DNA of 64,000 nucleotides from Prevotella multiformis DSM 16608 (lineage in GTDB: Bacteria > Bacteroidota > Bacteroidia > Bacteroidales > Bacteroidaceae). Made by a program: the position numbers and the translations under genes. Position 1 is the stretch's first letter; every line of letters begins with the position of its first letter. The stretch lies in NCBI RefSeq assembly GCF_000191065.1, contig NZ_GL872282.1, positions 1,264,198 through 1,328,197 on the forward strand, written 5' to 3'. The notes beneath the pieces were generated by a model. That model did not search any database. It saw nothing but the letters and a program-made list of their open reading frames with translations, and was not told where the DNA came from. Below are positions 37,253-47,271 of this stretch, piece by piece.

Positions 37253-38890
37253 TTACTTCTCCGGCATGACGAGTTTGTCACCCGTCTGCCTGATCAGTTC
37301 TCTTCTGAAAAATTCACTGTAGCCCGGACGCTGTACCCGTTCCCCGAGCCCGGTCGCTGTGCGGAGGAACTTGCCGTCTTTTTCAGGCTTGACAGCCATG
37401 TCGTTGAATTTCACAATCATGTAGATTGCCAGCTGCCGCCAGCGTGCAATCATCTCGTCGCTTTTCTGGATGGAATAGTCGTTGAGATATTTTACAGCTG
37501 CCGCCTTGTCATTGGCATAGAGTGCCTGTGCCTTGGCTTCCACATCTTTCTGTGCTGCGAAATAAGAGTTTTCGAGCGAGTCGCGTACCTCTTTCAAGGC
37601 CGGGAAAAGCTGTGAATAGCGGGGGTAGGTCATGTTGCTGACCCAGTTGCATACCCAAAAGGCATTCTTGTCAGAGAAGGTCACGGCATCGGCGCCGGGT
37701 GTATTGAAGCACTCGGGACGCTTCGTGTTGCTGCAATAGATCGGCACGTATGCCACCATGTTGCCGTCGTCGTTGCCGAACCACAGGATTCCTCCGATTT
37801 CACGTGGCAGCCAGGAACGGAGCTGTGCGACATAGGAGAAGGCGGTCTGCTGGGTAGAAGTAGGACGCTCGTTGAAGCATTTCTTCCCGTCTACCTCGAA
37901 CTGGAGCGGAGTAGGGCGGTAGGGGGAGTTCCATATTCCCTGGGCAATGTCCTTGTCGAGTGCCAGCGGTGTTCCCTCATAGTGGTCGCGCATGCAGCTC
38001 TCCATCATGGCGACATCGAGCTTCTTGTCCGGTGCGATCCAGAGCGGCATATCCTCTGCCTGTTCGTCTCTGCCCAGTGCCCAGGGGATCCAGCGGGACA
38101 TGTCCTTGAAGTGGTTGAAGAAACTCCATACGCGGGCATCGCACCAGCGGCGGCCGGTGAAATCGGGCTTTGCATAGGCCATCTTCCAGTTGAAGTCCTT
38201 GTCCTTGCCTGTGAACCAGCCCTTTGAGCGGGCAAAGCTGATGCAGTTCTTTGAAGTGATGACCTCGGTTTCATAGGTCGAGAACTGCCCGATACGGCTC
38301 TGGTTGGCGTGAGCGGAGATCATCCCGTCGGGGATGCGCACGGCCACCCATACCACCTTCTGTTTCTTGTCACCGCCGCACCCCTGCATCTCGAGCAGCC
38401 AGGCCTCGTTGGGGTCGGCGATGGTGAAGGTCTCGCCTTCAGAATTATAGCCGTAGGTCTCTGCCAGCGAAGTCATGATTCTGATGGCCTCGCGGGCGGT
38501 CTTGCTGCGCTGCAGACCGATATACATCAGTGAACCGTAGTCGATTGTCCCCGACTTGTCGACCATCTCTTCACGTCCGCCATAAGTCGTCTCGCCGATG
38601 CTGACCTGGTATTCATTGATATTTCCGATGACGTTGTAGGTGACTGAAGCCTCGGGGATGAAGCCGTGGCTTTCGTGCGTGTCATAGTCGATGATTTCCC
38701 GGCGTTCCCCCTTGGCATGTGTGCCGGCAGGATAATGGCACAGGTTGGTGAACAGGCCGTAGTCGTCGGCATTGTAAGTCACGAGGACAGATCCGTCCTT
38801 TGTCGCTCCCTTGGTTGCAATGAAATTGGTACACGCATGGGCATGCGCCATCATGGAAAGGAAGAACAGTGTTGCAAATGTTTTCTTCAT
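37253..38890 (-). CDS. C69-family dipeptidase (PepD-like), exported
   Basis: A 545-residue secreted dipeptidase of the Ntn-hydrolase class. The signal peptide MKKTFATLFFLSMMAHAHA is followed directly by CTNFIATKGATKDGS. The Cys at ~20 is the expected catalytic nucleophile, exposed by cleavage. Conserved family blocks include EYQVSIGETTYGG and ADPNEAWLLEMQG. It cleaves dipeptides in the periplasm. The ATG at 38890 is chosen over a TTG three codons upstream. It lies 17 bp after the M23 gene's stop and may be co-transcribed. Confidence 0.93.
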   Translation of the reverse strand: MKKTFATLFFLSMMAHAHACTNFIATKGATKDGSVLVTYNADDYGLFTNLCHYPAGTHAKGERREIIDYDTHESHGFIPEASVTYNVIGNINEYQVSIGETTYGGREEMVDKSGTIDYGSLMYIGLQRSKTAREAIRIMTSLAETYGYNSEGETFTIADPNEAWLLEMQGCGGDKKQKVVWVAVRIPDGMISAHANQSRIGQFSTYETEVITSKNCISFARSKGWFTGKDKDFNWKMAYAKPDFTGRRWCDARVWSFFNHFKDMSRWIPWALGRDEQAEDMPLWIAPDKKLDVAMMESCMRDHYEGTPLALDKDIAQGIWNSPYRPTPLQFEVDGKKCFNERPTSTQQTAFSYVAQLRSWLPREIGGILWFGNDDGNMVAYVPIYCSNTKRPECFNTPGADAVTFSDKNAFWVCNWVSNMTYPRYSQLFPALKEVRDSLENSYFAAQKDVEAKAQALYANDKAAAVKYLNDYSIQKSDEMIARWRQLAIYMIVKFNDMAVKPEKDGKFLRTATGLGERVQRPGYSEFFRRELIRQTGDKLVMPEK

Positions 38891-38907
38891 AATCTGCAAT
38901 TTAAGAA

Positions 38908-40545
38908 TTAATACTTTATCTTTGTCATGTATTCATGTCGGTTGTCCCGGTTGTCGACGGCTATGACCTTCAGCGTCCGTTCTTTTCCAGTAGGACGGAC
39001 GGGGGTGTCGGCCAGGTCGCAGAAGAAGACTTCCTTGTTCTTTCCGAATGCCAGGAGGATGAACTTCCCGTCGACATAAGCCTCGTATCCTTTCAGCCCG
39101 CTCCCCGTATCGGTTATCTTGAAGAAGAGGTGGTGCGGGTTGAGGTTCATCTGTGTAATTGCCGGCGAGGTTTCATCAGATGCGATGTAATAGATGCCCG
39201 ACAGCTCGCGCAGTCGTCCTGTCACCCAGCCGTCGGCATATTCACCACCGCAGAACGATGCCGGTGCAGCAGCCCCCATGCTCGTCCGCATGGCAATATA
39301 CAGTTTCTTGGGATTACGGACTACGCCTGCCGGCTTGATGCTTATCCGTGCGTAGTGGAATAGCGGGAATGACGCTTTAGAAAAACTATAACCCATTGAC
39401 AGTGCCCCGGCGGCATGGAAGTATTGCGGCTGGATCCAACTGTCCTTTGCGAGCAGTCCTCTCGGGATGTTCAGTTGCACACCGTCAGCCTTGAAGTGGT
39501 TGTCCTTGGCATAATAGAGCGGACTTGCCCCTTCCGGACGGGCAGGCTTGGGGATGGCTTCCGGTTCACCGCGCACGACGAATTCCTTGACCGTCTGGTT
39601 GCCGAAGACATCGCTTATCACGTAACGCAGGTGATAGTCGCGCTGCTGGTTGAAGTTGATGATGCCCCTGTCTTTCCCTGCCCGCAGGACAGGAAGCGTG
39701 TTGCCGGGTTCGATGTACGATTTCATGAACCAGATCTTGGTGGACAGGAAATGGTCGTAATCGCCCCATGAGTTCACCATCCGGTGGCAGCTTGTCGGGA
39801 TGTCGTTCACGTCGGAGGTAAAGACGAGCCTGCCGTCACAGTACAGGTGCGTATAGCGTACGCCGTAATTGTTGTACACGCCGTCCATGTGGTCGTTGGC
39901 CCTTACGCCGAAGCCCACCTTGCCCCATGCCTGGAAATGTCCTTTGTCGAAAGTGAAGATGCGTGAGGAAGGGGAATGCTGGAAGACACCCTCGCCCGGC
40001 TGCGGATATGTCTTGAAGGCATAGACGGCCGGTGCCGTCCTGTCTTTTACGATCCCTTTGAGGAAGTTGAGCGGATCGCAGAGGTTGTCGTTCTTCGTCC
40101 TGTGCATCTCCAGGTGGATGTGCGGCCCCTGCGACGAACCTGTGTTTCCGCTGAGAGCGATGAGCTGTCCCTTTGCGACAGGGAACTCCCCCCGGGGAAA
40201 CTTTATGTCGCAGGCATATTGGCGGTGTGCATACTGCCACTTGCGGACGGCAGCTTCTATCTGTGGTGCAAAGCGGTTGAGATGGAAATAATAGCTTGTA
40301 TAGCCGTTCGGGTGGGCGACCATCAGGGCATGACCTTCACCATATTTCTCGATGACGGCTCCGGAAATGTAGCCGTCGGCGATGGAGTAGACCCCGAGGT
40401 TGACTTCCCTGTCGGTCTTGACATCAATCCCTCCGTGAAAGTGATTGGGGCGGGGCTCGCCGAAGTTGCCTGCCAGCTGTACGGGGATGTGGACGGGCGA
40501 TCCGAAAGGCAGTGCGGATAATAAAAGATTCACTAACAGGCTCAT
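38908..40545 (-). CDS. M23-family (LytM-like) metallopeptidase, exported
   Basis: A 545-residue peptidase with an N-terminal signal (MSLLVNLLLSALPFG). The M23 domain is at ~30-180. Zinc ligands are HFHGGID (HxxxD) near 35-41 and GPHIHLE (HxH) near 140. The ~350-residue C-terminal part is beta-rich with repeated immunoglobulin-like features and unknown function. The family cuts peptidoglycan cross-links, or in some members acts as a scaffold; here all zinc residues are present, so it is likely active. Opposite-side gap to the next gene is 67 bp. Confidence 0.92.
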   Translation of the reverse strand: MSLLVNLLLSALPFGSPVHIPVQLAGNFGEPRPNHFHGGIDVKTDREVNLGVYSIADGYISGAVIEKYGEGHALMVAHPNGYTSYYFHLNRFAPQIEAAVRKWQYAHRQYACDIKFPRGEFPVAKGQLIALSGNTGSSQGPHIHLEMHRTKNDNLCDPLNFLKGIVKDRTAPAVYAFKTYPQPGEGVFQHSPSSRIFTFDKGHFQAWGKVGFGVRANDHMDGVYNNYGVRYTHLYCDGRLVFTSDVNDIPTSCHRMVNSWGDYDHFLSTKIWFMKSYIEPGNTLPVLRAGKDRGIINFNQQRDYHLRYVISDVFGNQTVKEFVVRGEPEAIPKPARPEGASPLYYAKDNHFKADGVQLNIPRGLLAKDSWIQPQYFHAAGALSMGYSFSKASFPLFHYARISIKPAGVVRNPKKLYIAMRTSMGAAAPASFCGGEYADGWVTGRLRELSGIYYIASDETSPAITQMNLNPHHLFFKITDTGSGLKGYEAYVDGKFILLAFGKNKEVFFCDLADTPVRPTGKERTLKVIAVDNRDNRHEYMTKIKY

Positions 40546-40612
40546 TCGCTATCAGATTTTTGTCTTATTCTATGTTACGGTTCAATCATGCTTGCCGAAA
40601 CGGAGGGAAGGA

Positions 40613-40843
40613 TTATTCCAGCAGTGTGTCTCCTTTGTAGGCCCTGGGCTTTCCCTCGTCGTCGAGACGTACGGTGATGGTGCCGGATAACCATTCTGTC
40701 ATGGGTTGTTCTGCGGTGAAAGGGAAGGTCATCTTGACGATGCCGTCTTCTATCACTGCTATGCCCTGTTCGATCAGGCCTTCAGGGAGTTCGATTGCAT
40801 GGGCTCCGATGCGTCTTATCGTTGTCTTTTTTTTCTTCGTCAT
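40613..40843 (-). CDS. Small conserved-looking protein, 76 residues
   Basis: A 76-residue soluble protein starting MTKKKKTTIRRIGAHAIELPEG. I do not recognise the family. It overlaps the upstream DUF4296 gene by 4 bp in an ATGA arrangement, which supports it being real and translationally coupled. It has no signal and an acidic C-terminal half. Confidence 0.7.
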   Translation of the reverse strand: MTKKKKTTIRRIGAHAIELPEGLIEQGIAVIEDGIVKMTFPFTAEQPMTEWLSGTITVRLDDEGKPRAYKGDTLLE

Positions 40844-41814
40844 GGGCGGTTTCTTTCTGGTATGCCGCGTTCTCTCATCGCATCTGCCGGTGTCCTTGCC
40901 GGTGGTGCAGCAGGCTGCTCGGGGATGGCCTGTGGGTTGACAGGCTCGCCGCCGATGGTGCGTATCGGGTCGGGATTCTGTAAAGAGTCGGCGTTCTGCA
41001 CACCTTCTCCGCGCCGAATGTGCATTCGCACGAGGTGGATGTTGCTCAGGACAAGCATCTTGAAGGTTGTCGTGGGCTGCTGTCCCCTCAACATCAGGAA
41101 GTAGCCGCGTATATCCTTGATACGTAGGGAGTCGCCTGAATCGATGGTCATGGTCTGATGAGAGTCGGACGAGATGTGCTGGTATTGCGTGTTGATGCTG
41201 TCATTGGAGTAGGTGACAGCCAGCACGACGACAGCATCCCGCATGCCATCCTGTATCAGGAACTGCGAGTCGAAACTCAGCAGCAGGCGGTCGCCCTTGT
41301 GGTAGGCCGTGTCCGCCTTGATCTCGAAGGTCTCCCGGTCTACAGGAGCGTAGGGGGAGAGCACCAGTGAACGGCTGCCATGCCAGATGTCGGTCGTGTC
41401 TCCCTTTGAAGTGATGTCGCCGTATTGGGCCAGTTCACTCTCGGATGCGCCCTGTGCTCTTGCTTCGTTTTCAAGCCGTTTGGTTAGGTCTACATAGATG
41501 TCGTGCAGTTTCTCTGTATGGCGCATATAATACTGAAGCGACCTGTCGAACTTCTCTTCCGATACGCCATACTTCTTCATCACGGCCAGCTTGAAGGCCT
41601 TTTCCCTTACGGCAGTATAACCGTCACGGCTCACCATTGCCATCGACAGATGGTAGTCGTAGAGCATGTCTTCCATTTCCGAAGGCTGGATATACTCCGA
41701 AGGAATGGCCGGCTTGCAGCTTGCAAAGAAGACTGCAGGTACAAGCCAGCAGAGCAGGGCACACAAACGCCCTCGATGTCTATTCCTTGTCATCTGACGT
41801 ATGATTATCTGCAT
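40840..41814 (-). CDS. DUF4296-type lipoprotein
   Basis: A 324-residue predicted lipoprotein with lipobox LVPAVFFASC (Cys ~33). The N-terminal third matches the DUF4296 pattern (MEDMLYDYHLSMAMV...KYGVSEEKFDRSLQYYMRH). A longer C-terminal part ends in a Pro/Ala-rich tail. The function of the family is unknown. The start overlaps lspA by 35 bp; the ATG seven codons later (41793) would overlap by 14 bp. The genomic pairing of this lipoprotein with signal peptidase II may be meaningful. Confidence 0.85.
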   Translation of the reverse strand: MQIIIRQMTRNRHRGRLCALLCWLVPAVFFASCKPAIPSEYIQPSEMEDMLYDYHLSMAMVSRDGYTAVREKAFKLAVMKKYGVSEEKFDRSLQYYMRHTEKLHDIYVDLTKRLENEARAQGASESELAQYGDITSKGDTTDIWHGSRSLVLSPYAPVDRETFEIKADTAYHKGDRLLLSFDSQFLIQDGMRDAVVVLAVTYSNDSINTQYQHISSDSHQTMTIDSGDSLRIKDIRGYFLMLRGQQPTTTFKMLVLSNIHLVRMHIRRGEGVQNADSLQNPDPIRTIGGEPVNPQAIPEQPAAPPARTPADAMRERGIPERNRP

Positions 41815-42493
41815 TGTTCTGATTGTCGGCAGCCGCCTTGTTGTCTGCGACCGGTCTGCTGCCGGCCGGAACCCAGCCGTTGAAGTCCTTGCGGAATGCG
41901 AGGAGAATGGTCATTACTCCAATGGAAATACAGGAATCGGCAAAGTTGAAGACAGGTGAGAAGAAGACAAAAGACTCGCCCCCCCACAGCGGAATCCAGT
42001 CTGGGAATGTGCCATGAAAGAGGGGGAAATAGAGCATATCGACCACTTTTCCCATCAGCACCGGGGCATACCCTTCGCCCCATGGGACGAGTGTCGCCGG
42101 CGTTGCACCCTCTATGTAATAAGGTGCTGAGGCGGTGAAGATCTGTCCATAGAAGATGGAGTCGAAGATGTTTCCTGCGGCACCGGCAGTGATCATGGCC
42201 AGTACGACGATGTATCCCGTCCTTGCTCCTTGTCTGATACGGTCGGTTATGTACCAGGCAAGGAAGACGATGGCAATGATACGGAACAGGCTGAGGAAGA
42301 GTTTGCTTCCCAGCTCCATGCCCCACGCCATACCCACGTTCTCGACGAACTCTATCTGGAACCAGTCGAAGATATGGATGGACTCCCCTAAATTCATGTT
42401 CAGCTTGACAGCCACCTTGATGACCTGGTCGATGGCGATCAACAGGACAATCAGTATGGCGGCTGTCAGAGCTTGTTTCTTCTGTTTGCTCAT
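41780..42493 (-). CDS. lspA: Lipoprotein signal peptidase (signal peptidase II)
   Basis: A 237-residue LspA with four membrane helices, which removes signal peptides from prolipoproteins. The catalytic Asp residues are in AAGNIFDSIFYG and FNFADSCISIGV. VENVGMAWGM is the conserved N-terminal block. It is longer than the ~160-residue enterobacterial enzyme owing to an extracytoplasmic insert and a polar tail rich in Asn and Asp. It overlaps the upstream DksA-like gene by one base. Confidence 0.96.
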   Translation of the reverse strand: MSKQKKQALTAAILIVLLIAIDQVIKVAVKLNMNLGESIHIFDWFQIEFVENVGMAWGMELGSKLFLSLFRIIAIVFLAWYITDRIRQGARTGYIVVLAMITAGAAGNIFDSIFYGQIFTASAPYYIEGATPATLVPWGEGYAPVLMGKVVDMLYFPLFHGTFPDWIPLWGGESFVFFSPVFNFADSCISIGVMTILLAFRKDFNGWVPAGSRPVADNKAAADNQNNADNHTSDDKE

Positions 42494-42876
42494 CAGTGGT
42501 TTTTGTTTGCTATCTTGGATGCAACGCTCAATGTTGCATGAGGCACTATGCGCAGGCGTTCCTTGGGAATCAGCTCTCCCGTGATTCGGTCGATGCCGTA
42601 GGTCTTGTTGTTGATTCTGACGAGTGCGGCCTGCAGTGCCTGGATGAACTTCTGCTGGCGCTGTGCCATCTGCACCAGCTCCTCCTTCGTCTGGCTTGAA
42701 CTGCCTTCTTCCAGTGCCTTATACGTCGGCGACGTGTCGTCCACGTCATTTGTATTCTTGTTCATCAGGATTTTCATCGTTTCCTCATAGTCGGATTTGG
42801 CAACAGACAGTTTGTCATTTACAATCGAGCGGAACTCCTCGAGCTCCTCATCGGTATAACGCTTTTTTGTTTCCAT
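42493..42876 (-). CDS. DksA/TraR-like protein lacking zinc-finger cysteines
   Basis: A 127-residue DksA/TraR-family protein. The N-terminal half is a coiled coil (SDYEETMKILMNKN) and the C-terminus has YGIDRITGELIPKERLRIVP, the family's zinc-finger region, but the Cys positions are replaced (for example YGID for the usual YGIC). No Cys is left in the protein, so it cannot bind zinc that way. Such proteins may bind the RNA polymerase secondary channel. Its overlap with lspA marks an operon. Confidence 0.88.
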   Translation of the reverse strand: METKKRYTDEELEEFRSIVNDKLSVAKSDYEETMKILMNKNTNDVDDTSPTYKALEEGSSSQTKEELVQMAQRQQKFIQALQAALVRINNKTYGIDRITGELIPKERLRIVPHATLSVASKIANKNH

Positions 42877-43010
42877 AAAGTAAAATTGAATTAGGTTTAT
42901 TGAATATGATCAGTAGAATACAGGAGCAGAGGCCGTCTCATAAGAAGACATCTTGCCTGCTGAGAAAGAGCTTCCGGGCGCATTTGCCAATGCCCCCGGA
43001 GCCCATGGCT

Positions 43011-46000
43011 TTAGTTCTTTCGTATGTCGATATGCAGTCTGAAGTCATCGAATTCGACCTCCGTACCGTTGTTTTCGCCAAGAGTGACATCATCGGCAAG
43101 CACCTGGGTCCTGATCAGTTCGCCGAATGACTCGACTGCTGCCGCCGCCGCCTTGTTCGGTTCAATGACAACGGCAATGCGGTCGGTTATCTCAAGTCCG
43201 GATTCCTTGCGCAGGTTCTGGATACGGTTGATCAGCTCTCGTGCCATACCCTCGCGACGGAGTTCGTCTGTCAGTTCAACCTCAAGGGCCACCGTCAGGT
43301 TACCCTCATTGCTGACCAGCCAGCCCGGGATGTCCTCCGAGATGATTTCCACATCGGCTGCCTCCACCTTGACCGGCTGACCTTCTACCTCGAAGCAGAA
43401 CTCGCCGGATGTCTCCAGTGTGGCGATCTCCTCCTGTGTCAGTTCGTTCATGCGGGCAGCGACCTGCTTCATCAGCTTGCCATATTTCTTGCCCATGACA
43501 CGGAAGTTACACTTCACCTTCTTTACAAGAACGCCCTGACCTTCAACGAATACGAGTTCCTTCACGTTCACCTCGTGTCTGATAAGGTCGGCCACAGCCT
43601 CTATGTACTTCTTCTGTGTTGTGTCAACAGCCGGTATCATGATCTGTGCCAGTGGCTGACGCACCTTGATGTTCACCTTGCGGCGAAGGGCGAGAACCAT
43701 TGATGTGATACGCTGTGCCATGTCCATACGTGCTTCAAGGTCAGCATCGATGACAGCCTCGTCGGCCATTGGCCAACGGTCGAGATGGATACTCTCGAGT
43801 TCTCCGCCGAGGTCCTTGTAGAGCTGGTCGGCATAGAACGGAGCGAAAGGTGCCAGCAGCCGTGCAACGGTCATCAGACTGGTGTACAGCGTGTCGTAAG
43901 CACTCTTCTTGTCAGCACTCATTTCCTTGCCCCAGAAACGTTTGCGGTTCAGGCGGACGTACCAGTTGCTGAGGTCGTTGTTGACGAAAGCGTCAATCAA
44001 CCGGCCGGCACGTGTCGGGTCAAAGTTCTCCAGCTCATGGGTAACACCTTTTATGAGTGAATTGAGTTTGGAGATGATCCAACGGTCGATCTCCGGAGCA
44101 CCGGCCTTCACCGCTTCGCAGGTTGCGGCATCATATCCGTCAACGTTCGCATAGAGTGCAAAGAAGCTGTATGTGTTGTATAATGTGCCGAAGAACTTGC
44201 GGCGGCACTCGTCAACTCCCTCCGGGTCGAACTTCAGGTTGTCCCATGGTTCGCTGTTGGTCATCATGTAGAAGCGGACAGGGTCGGCACCGTATTTATG
44301 CAGCATCTCGAACGGATCGGTCACGTTCCCCACGTGCTTGCTCATCTTGTTGCCCTTGGCATCGAGCACAAGGCCGGACGAAATGACATTCTTGAAGGCG
44401 ACAGAATCGAACACCATCGTCGCAATGGCATGGAGCGTGAAGAACCAGCCGCGGGTCTGGTCGACACCCTCATTGATAAAATCGGCCGGGAAGAAAGCCG
44501 GTGGAACGGCTGTTCCTTCGTAGGTGGAGTGTACCAGTTCCCTGCGGTATTCGGCTTCGGTCTTGCCTGTGGCCTTCAATCCTTCTGCATTGATCTCGCC
44601 CTCGAACGGATAATGCAACTGGGCATAAGGCATGGAACCGCTGTCGAACCAGACATCGATAAGGTCTGTCTCCCGGTACATGGGTCTGCCCTCCTCGTTT
44701 ACAAGAACAATCTCATCCACGTAAGGACGGTGCAGATCAATCCTGTCGTAATTCTCCTGACTGAAGTCCCCCACTACGAATCCGGCTTCTTTCAGCGGAT
44801 TCCTGTCCATCACACCGGCGGCGACAGCCTTCTCAATCTCATTATAAAGCTCCTCTACCGAACCGATGCACTTCTCGCCTCGGTTCTCGTCACGCCAGAT
44901 CGGCAGCGGAGTGCCCCAGAAGCGTGAACGGCTCAGATTCCAGTCGTTCAGGTTCTCCAGCCAGTTGCCGAAACGGCCGGTGCCTGTCGACTCCGGCTGC
45001 CACCGGATGGTTCCGTTCAGTTCAACCATGCGCGCTTTCCTTGCCGTGTCCTTGATGAACCAGCTGTCGAGCGGATAGTAGAGGATGGGTTTGTCGGTAC
45101 GCCAGCAGTGGGGATAGTTGTGTACGTGTTTCTGGATGTTGAAAGCCGTTCCCTCCTGCTTCATCTCCATACAGATGACGATGTTCAGGTCTTCCGCCTT
45201 TTCTGAGGCCTTCTTGTCCCAGATGCCATTCGGATTGAAGCGCGGATCGTAGGCATTCTTCACATAGTCACCGGCATGATGGCCGTAAGCCTTTTCGTTG
45301 ACACAAGCTTTGACGAAGTTTCTGTCCAGTTCGTCAATCGTGTAGTATTTCCCCTGCAGATCCACCATCGGGCGTGTTTCGCCTTTCTTTGATATAAGGT
45401 AGAGTGCAGGAATGTCGGCATCCCTGGCCACCTTGGCATCGTCTGCACCGAAGGTAGGGGCGATGTGTACGATGCCCGTACCGTCTTCTGTCGTCACGTA
45501 GTCGCCGAGGATGATGCGGAAAGCCTCGCTTTCCATCTCGACGAACCTGTCGCGGCCGTCCTCGCCCGTGAACACCTTCTCCGGATGGGCGGCAGCATAG
45601 TCGTTCACGAACTTAGGAGCAAGTTCACCGGTCTTCTCCACCGGCTTTACCCATGGCATGAGCTGCCGATAGTGCAGGCCCTCGAGTTCCGTACCCGTCA
45701 GTCTGGCTACGACACGATAGGGGACATACTTGTCGCCGCGCTCGTAGGACGGCAGCTCGCCGCCGTCCGTTATCTCGCCTTCCGGTTTCAGATAGGCAGC
45801 GACACGGCTTGAAGCCATGACCAGCGTCAGTTTTTCAGCATCGTAGGGATTGTAGGTCTCGATGATATCGTATTCTATCTTTGGTCCTACGCAGAGCGCG
45901 ACGTTTGAAGGCAAGGTCCAGGGAGTGGTGGTCCATGCCACGAAGCAGGGCTTTCCCCAGGCCTCCTTGGGAAGATCTGCCTTCTCTGCTAATACTTTCC

Positions 46001-46676
46001 AATCAGCAGCAGGGATGGCGAACTGCGCCGTAACGGTTGTGTCCTTCACGTCACGATAGCACCCCGGCTGGTTCAGTTCATGGCTCGAAAGGCCAGTGCC
46101 GGCAGCAGGGGAGTAGGGCTGTATGGTGTAACCTTTATAGAGCAGCCCCTTGTTGTAAAGCTGCTTGAGCAGCCACCACAGCGTCTCGATATACTTGTTG
46201 TCGTAGGTGATGTAGGGATGCTCCATGTCAACGAAGTAGCCCATTTCCTCTGTCAACTGCTTCCACTCGGCTGTGAACTTCATCACGTTCTCACGGCACT
46301 TGTGGTTGTAGTCTTCCGTCGAGATATATTTTGGGGATGCGTGGTTGTCAATGTCTTTCTTGGTGATACCCAGCTCTTTCTCTACACCTAATTCAACAGG
46401 AAGGCCGTGCGTATCCCAACCCGCCTTGCGACGAACCTGGAAGCCCTGCATGGTCTTGTAGCGGTTGAAAGCGTCCTTGATGGAACGTGCCAGCACATGG
46501 TGAATACCCGGGTGACCGTTGGCCGAGGGAGGACCCTCGAAGAAGATGAACTGGGGATTACCCTCTCTTTCATCGATACTTTTGTGGAAGATGTCTTTCT
46601 CCTCCCACGCTTTCAGGATTTCCTGGTTGGTACTTACAAGGTCCAGTCCCTTGTGCTCGGCGAATTTCCTTGCCAT
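43011..46676 (-). CDS. ileS: Isoleucyl-tRNA synthetase
   Basis: A ~1220-residue class I IleRS. The HIGH-equivalent is GHPGIHHV near 55-62, KMSK appears as NKMSKHVGN, and the editing domain lies between them (CFVAWTTTPWTLPSN). Its length and KMSKH form suggest the eukaryote-like type found in Bacteroidetes. MARKFAEHKGLDLVS matches family starts. It is served by a full promoter at 46715-46746 and precedes the DksA-like gene by 134 bp on the same strand. Confidence 0.97.
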   Translation of the reverse strand: MARKFAEHKGLDLVSTNQEILKAWEEKDIFHKSIDEREGNPQFIFFEGPPSANGHPGIHHVLARSIKDAFNRYKTMQGFQVRRKAGWDTHGLPVELGVEKELGITKKDIDNHASPKYISTEDYNHKCRENVMKFTAEWKQLTEEMGYFVDMEHPYITYDNKYIETLWWLLKQLYNKGLLYKGYTIQPYSPAAGTGLSSHELNQPGCYRDVKDTTVTAQFAIPAADWKVLAEKADLPKEAWGKPCFVAWTTTPWTLPSNVALCVGPKIEYDIIETYNPYDAEKLTLVMASSRVAAYLKPEGEITDGGELPSYERGDKYVPYRVVARLTGTELEGLHYRQLMPWVKPVEKTGELAPKFVNDYAAAHPEKVFTGEDGRDRFVEMESEAFRIILGDYVTTEDGTGIVHIAPTFGADDAKVARDADIPALYLISKKGETRPMVDLQGKYYTIDELDRNFVKACVNEKAYGHHAGDYVKNAYDPRFNPNGIWDKKASEKAEDLNIVICMEMKQEGTAFNIQKHVHNYPHCWRTDKPILYYPLDSWFIKDTARKARMVELNGTIRWQPESTGTGRFGNWLENLNDWNLSRSRFWGTPLPIWRDENRGEKCIGSVEELYNEIEKAVAAGVMDRNPLKEAGFVVGDFSQENYDRIDLHRPYVDEIVLVNEEGRPMYRETDLIDVWFDSGSMPYAQLHYPFEGEINAEGLKATGKTEAEYRRELVHSTYEGTAVPPAFFPADFINEGVDQTRGWFFTLHAIATMVFDSVAFKNVISSGLVLDAKGNKMSKHVGNVTDPFEMLHKYGADPVRFYMMTNSEPWDNLKFDPEGVDECRRKFFGTLYNTYSFFALYANVDGYDAATCEAVKAGAPEIDRWIISKLNSLIKGVTHELENFDPTRAGRLIDAFVNNDLSNWYVRLNRKRFWGKEMSADKKSAYDTLYTSLMTVARLLAPFAPFYADQLYKDLGGELESIHLDRWPMADEAVIDADLEARMDMAQRITSMVLALRRKVNIKVRQPLAQIMIPAVDTTQKKYIEAVADLIRHEVNVKELVFVEGQGVLVKKVKCNFRVMGKKYGKLMKQVAARMNELTQEEIATLETSGEFCFEVEGQPVKVEAADVEIISEDIPGWLVSNEGNLTVALEVELTDELRREGMARELINRIQNLRKESGLEITDRIAVVIEPNKAAAAAVESFGELIRTQVLADDVTLGENNGTEVEFDDFRLHIDIRKN

Positions 46677-46714
46677 ATTATCTATGCTTATTGTACTTAT
46701 TTTCTAAATACCTG

Positions 46715-46746
46715 CAAAGATACGAATAACAACTGAAAATACCAAA
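46715..46746 (-). promoter_or_regulatory. Promoter of ileS
   Basis: Minus strand: TTTG (46746-46743), 20-bp spacer, TATCTTTG (46722-46715), 38 bp upstream of the start. No T-box leader is present. Confidence 0.85.
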
Positions 46747-47271
46747 CTTTTAAGTCTTTCGTTTCGTCTGGCGGAGGTGGCTCTGTCTGAGATGGCCGTG
46801 GGGAAATCAAAAGCTGAAGTCCTCATGAAGGAATCTTAGGCAGATTCCCGGAATATTTGGGGTTATTGGCCGACTTCCAAGTGTTTTCCGGCAGGTTCCA
46901 AAAACACCTTTATTTTTTCGGGTCTTCCCGAAATATGAAGTGATAAAGCAAGCCTACTACATCATAGTGCACACGGAGAAATGGAGAGAACCGAGGTAAA
47001 CAGCCTGTCACGGAGGGGGGATGGGCACAAAAGGCGACAGAGATGCAGCGTATAAGTTACTGATGTTTTGGAATCAACGCTATTCATAGACCTTTCAGAA
47101 AAGTTCTAATACAATTTGCAAAGATCCTATGTTGCTCCACGCACCGACAGTGCCTCCGCGACTGCCGTTGCATTGTTTTTAAAAATCCTCCGCTTTCCGC
47201 CTCTCTGTGTGACATTCCGGTAAGGTTCTAAACTTGGGAGGCAAACCTAATCATTCCAAATTCCTGAATAC

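Noticed and set aside
36856-37322. Two plus-strand frames after the TetR gene
   Set aside because: Both cross the 22-bp array and contain Cys/Arg-rich sequence without domain features.
43011-46676. Altered IleRS active-site motifs (HPGIHH, KMSKH) as a defect
   Set aside because: These forms are normal for the Bacteroidetes-type enzyme, and the gene is full length.
46818-46900. A further array with TTCC spaced at 20-30 bp
   Set aside because: Spacing is irregular (25, 30, 20) and the units share too few bases to call.
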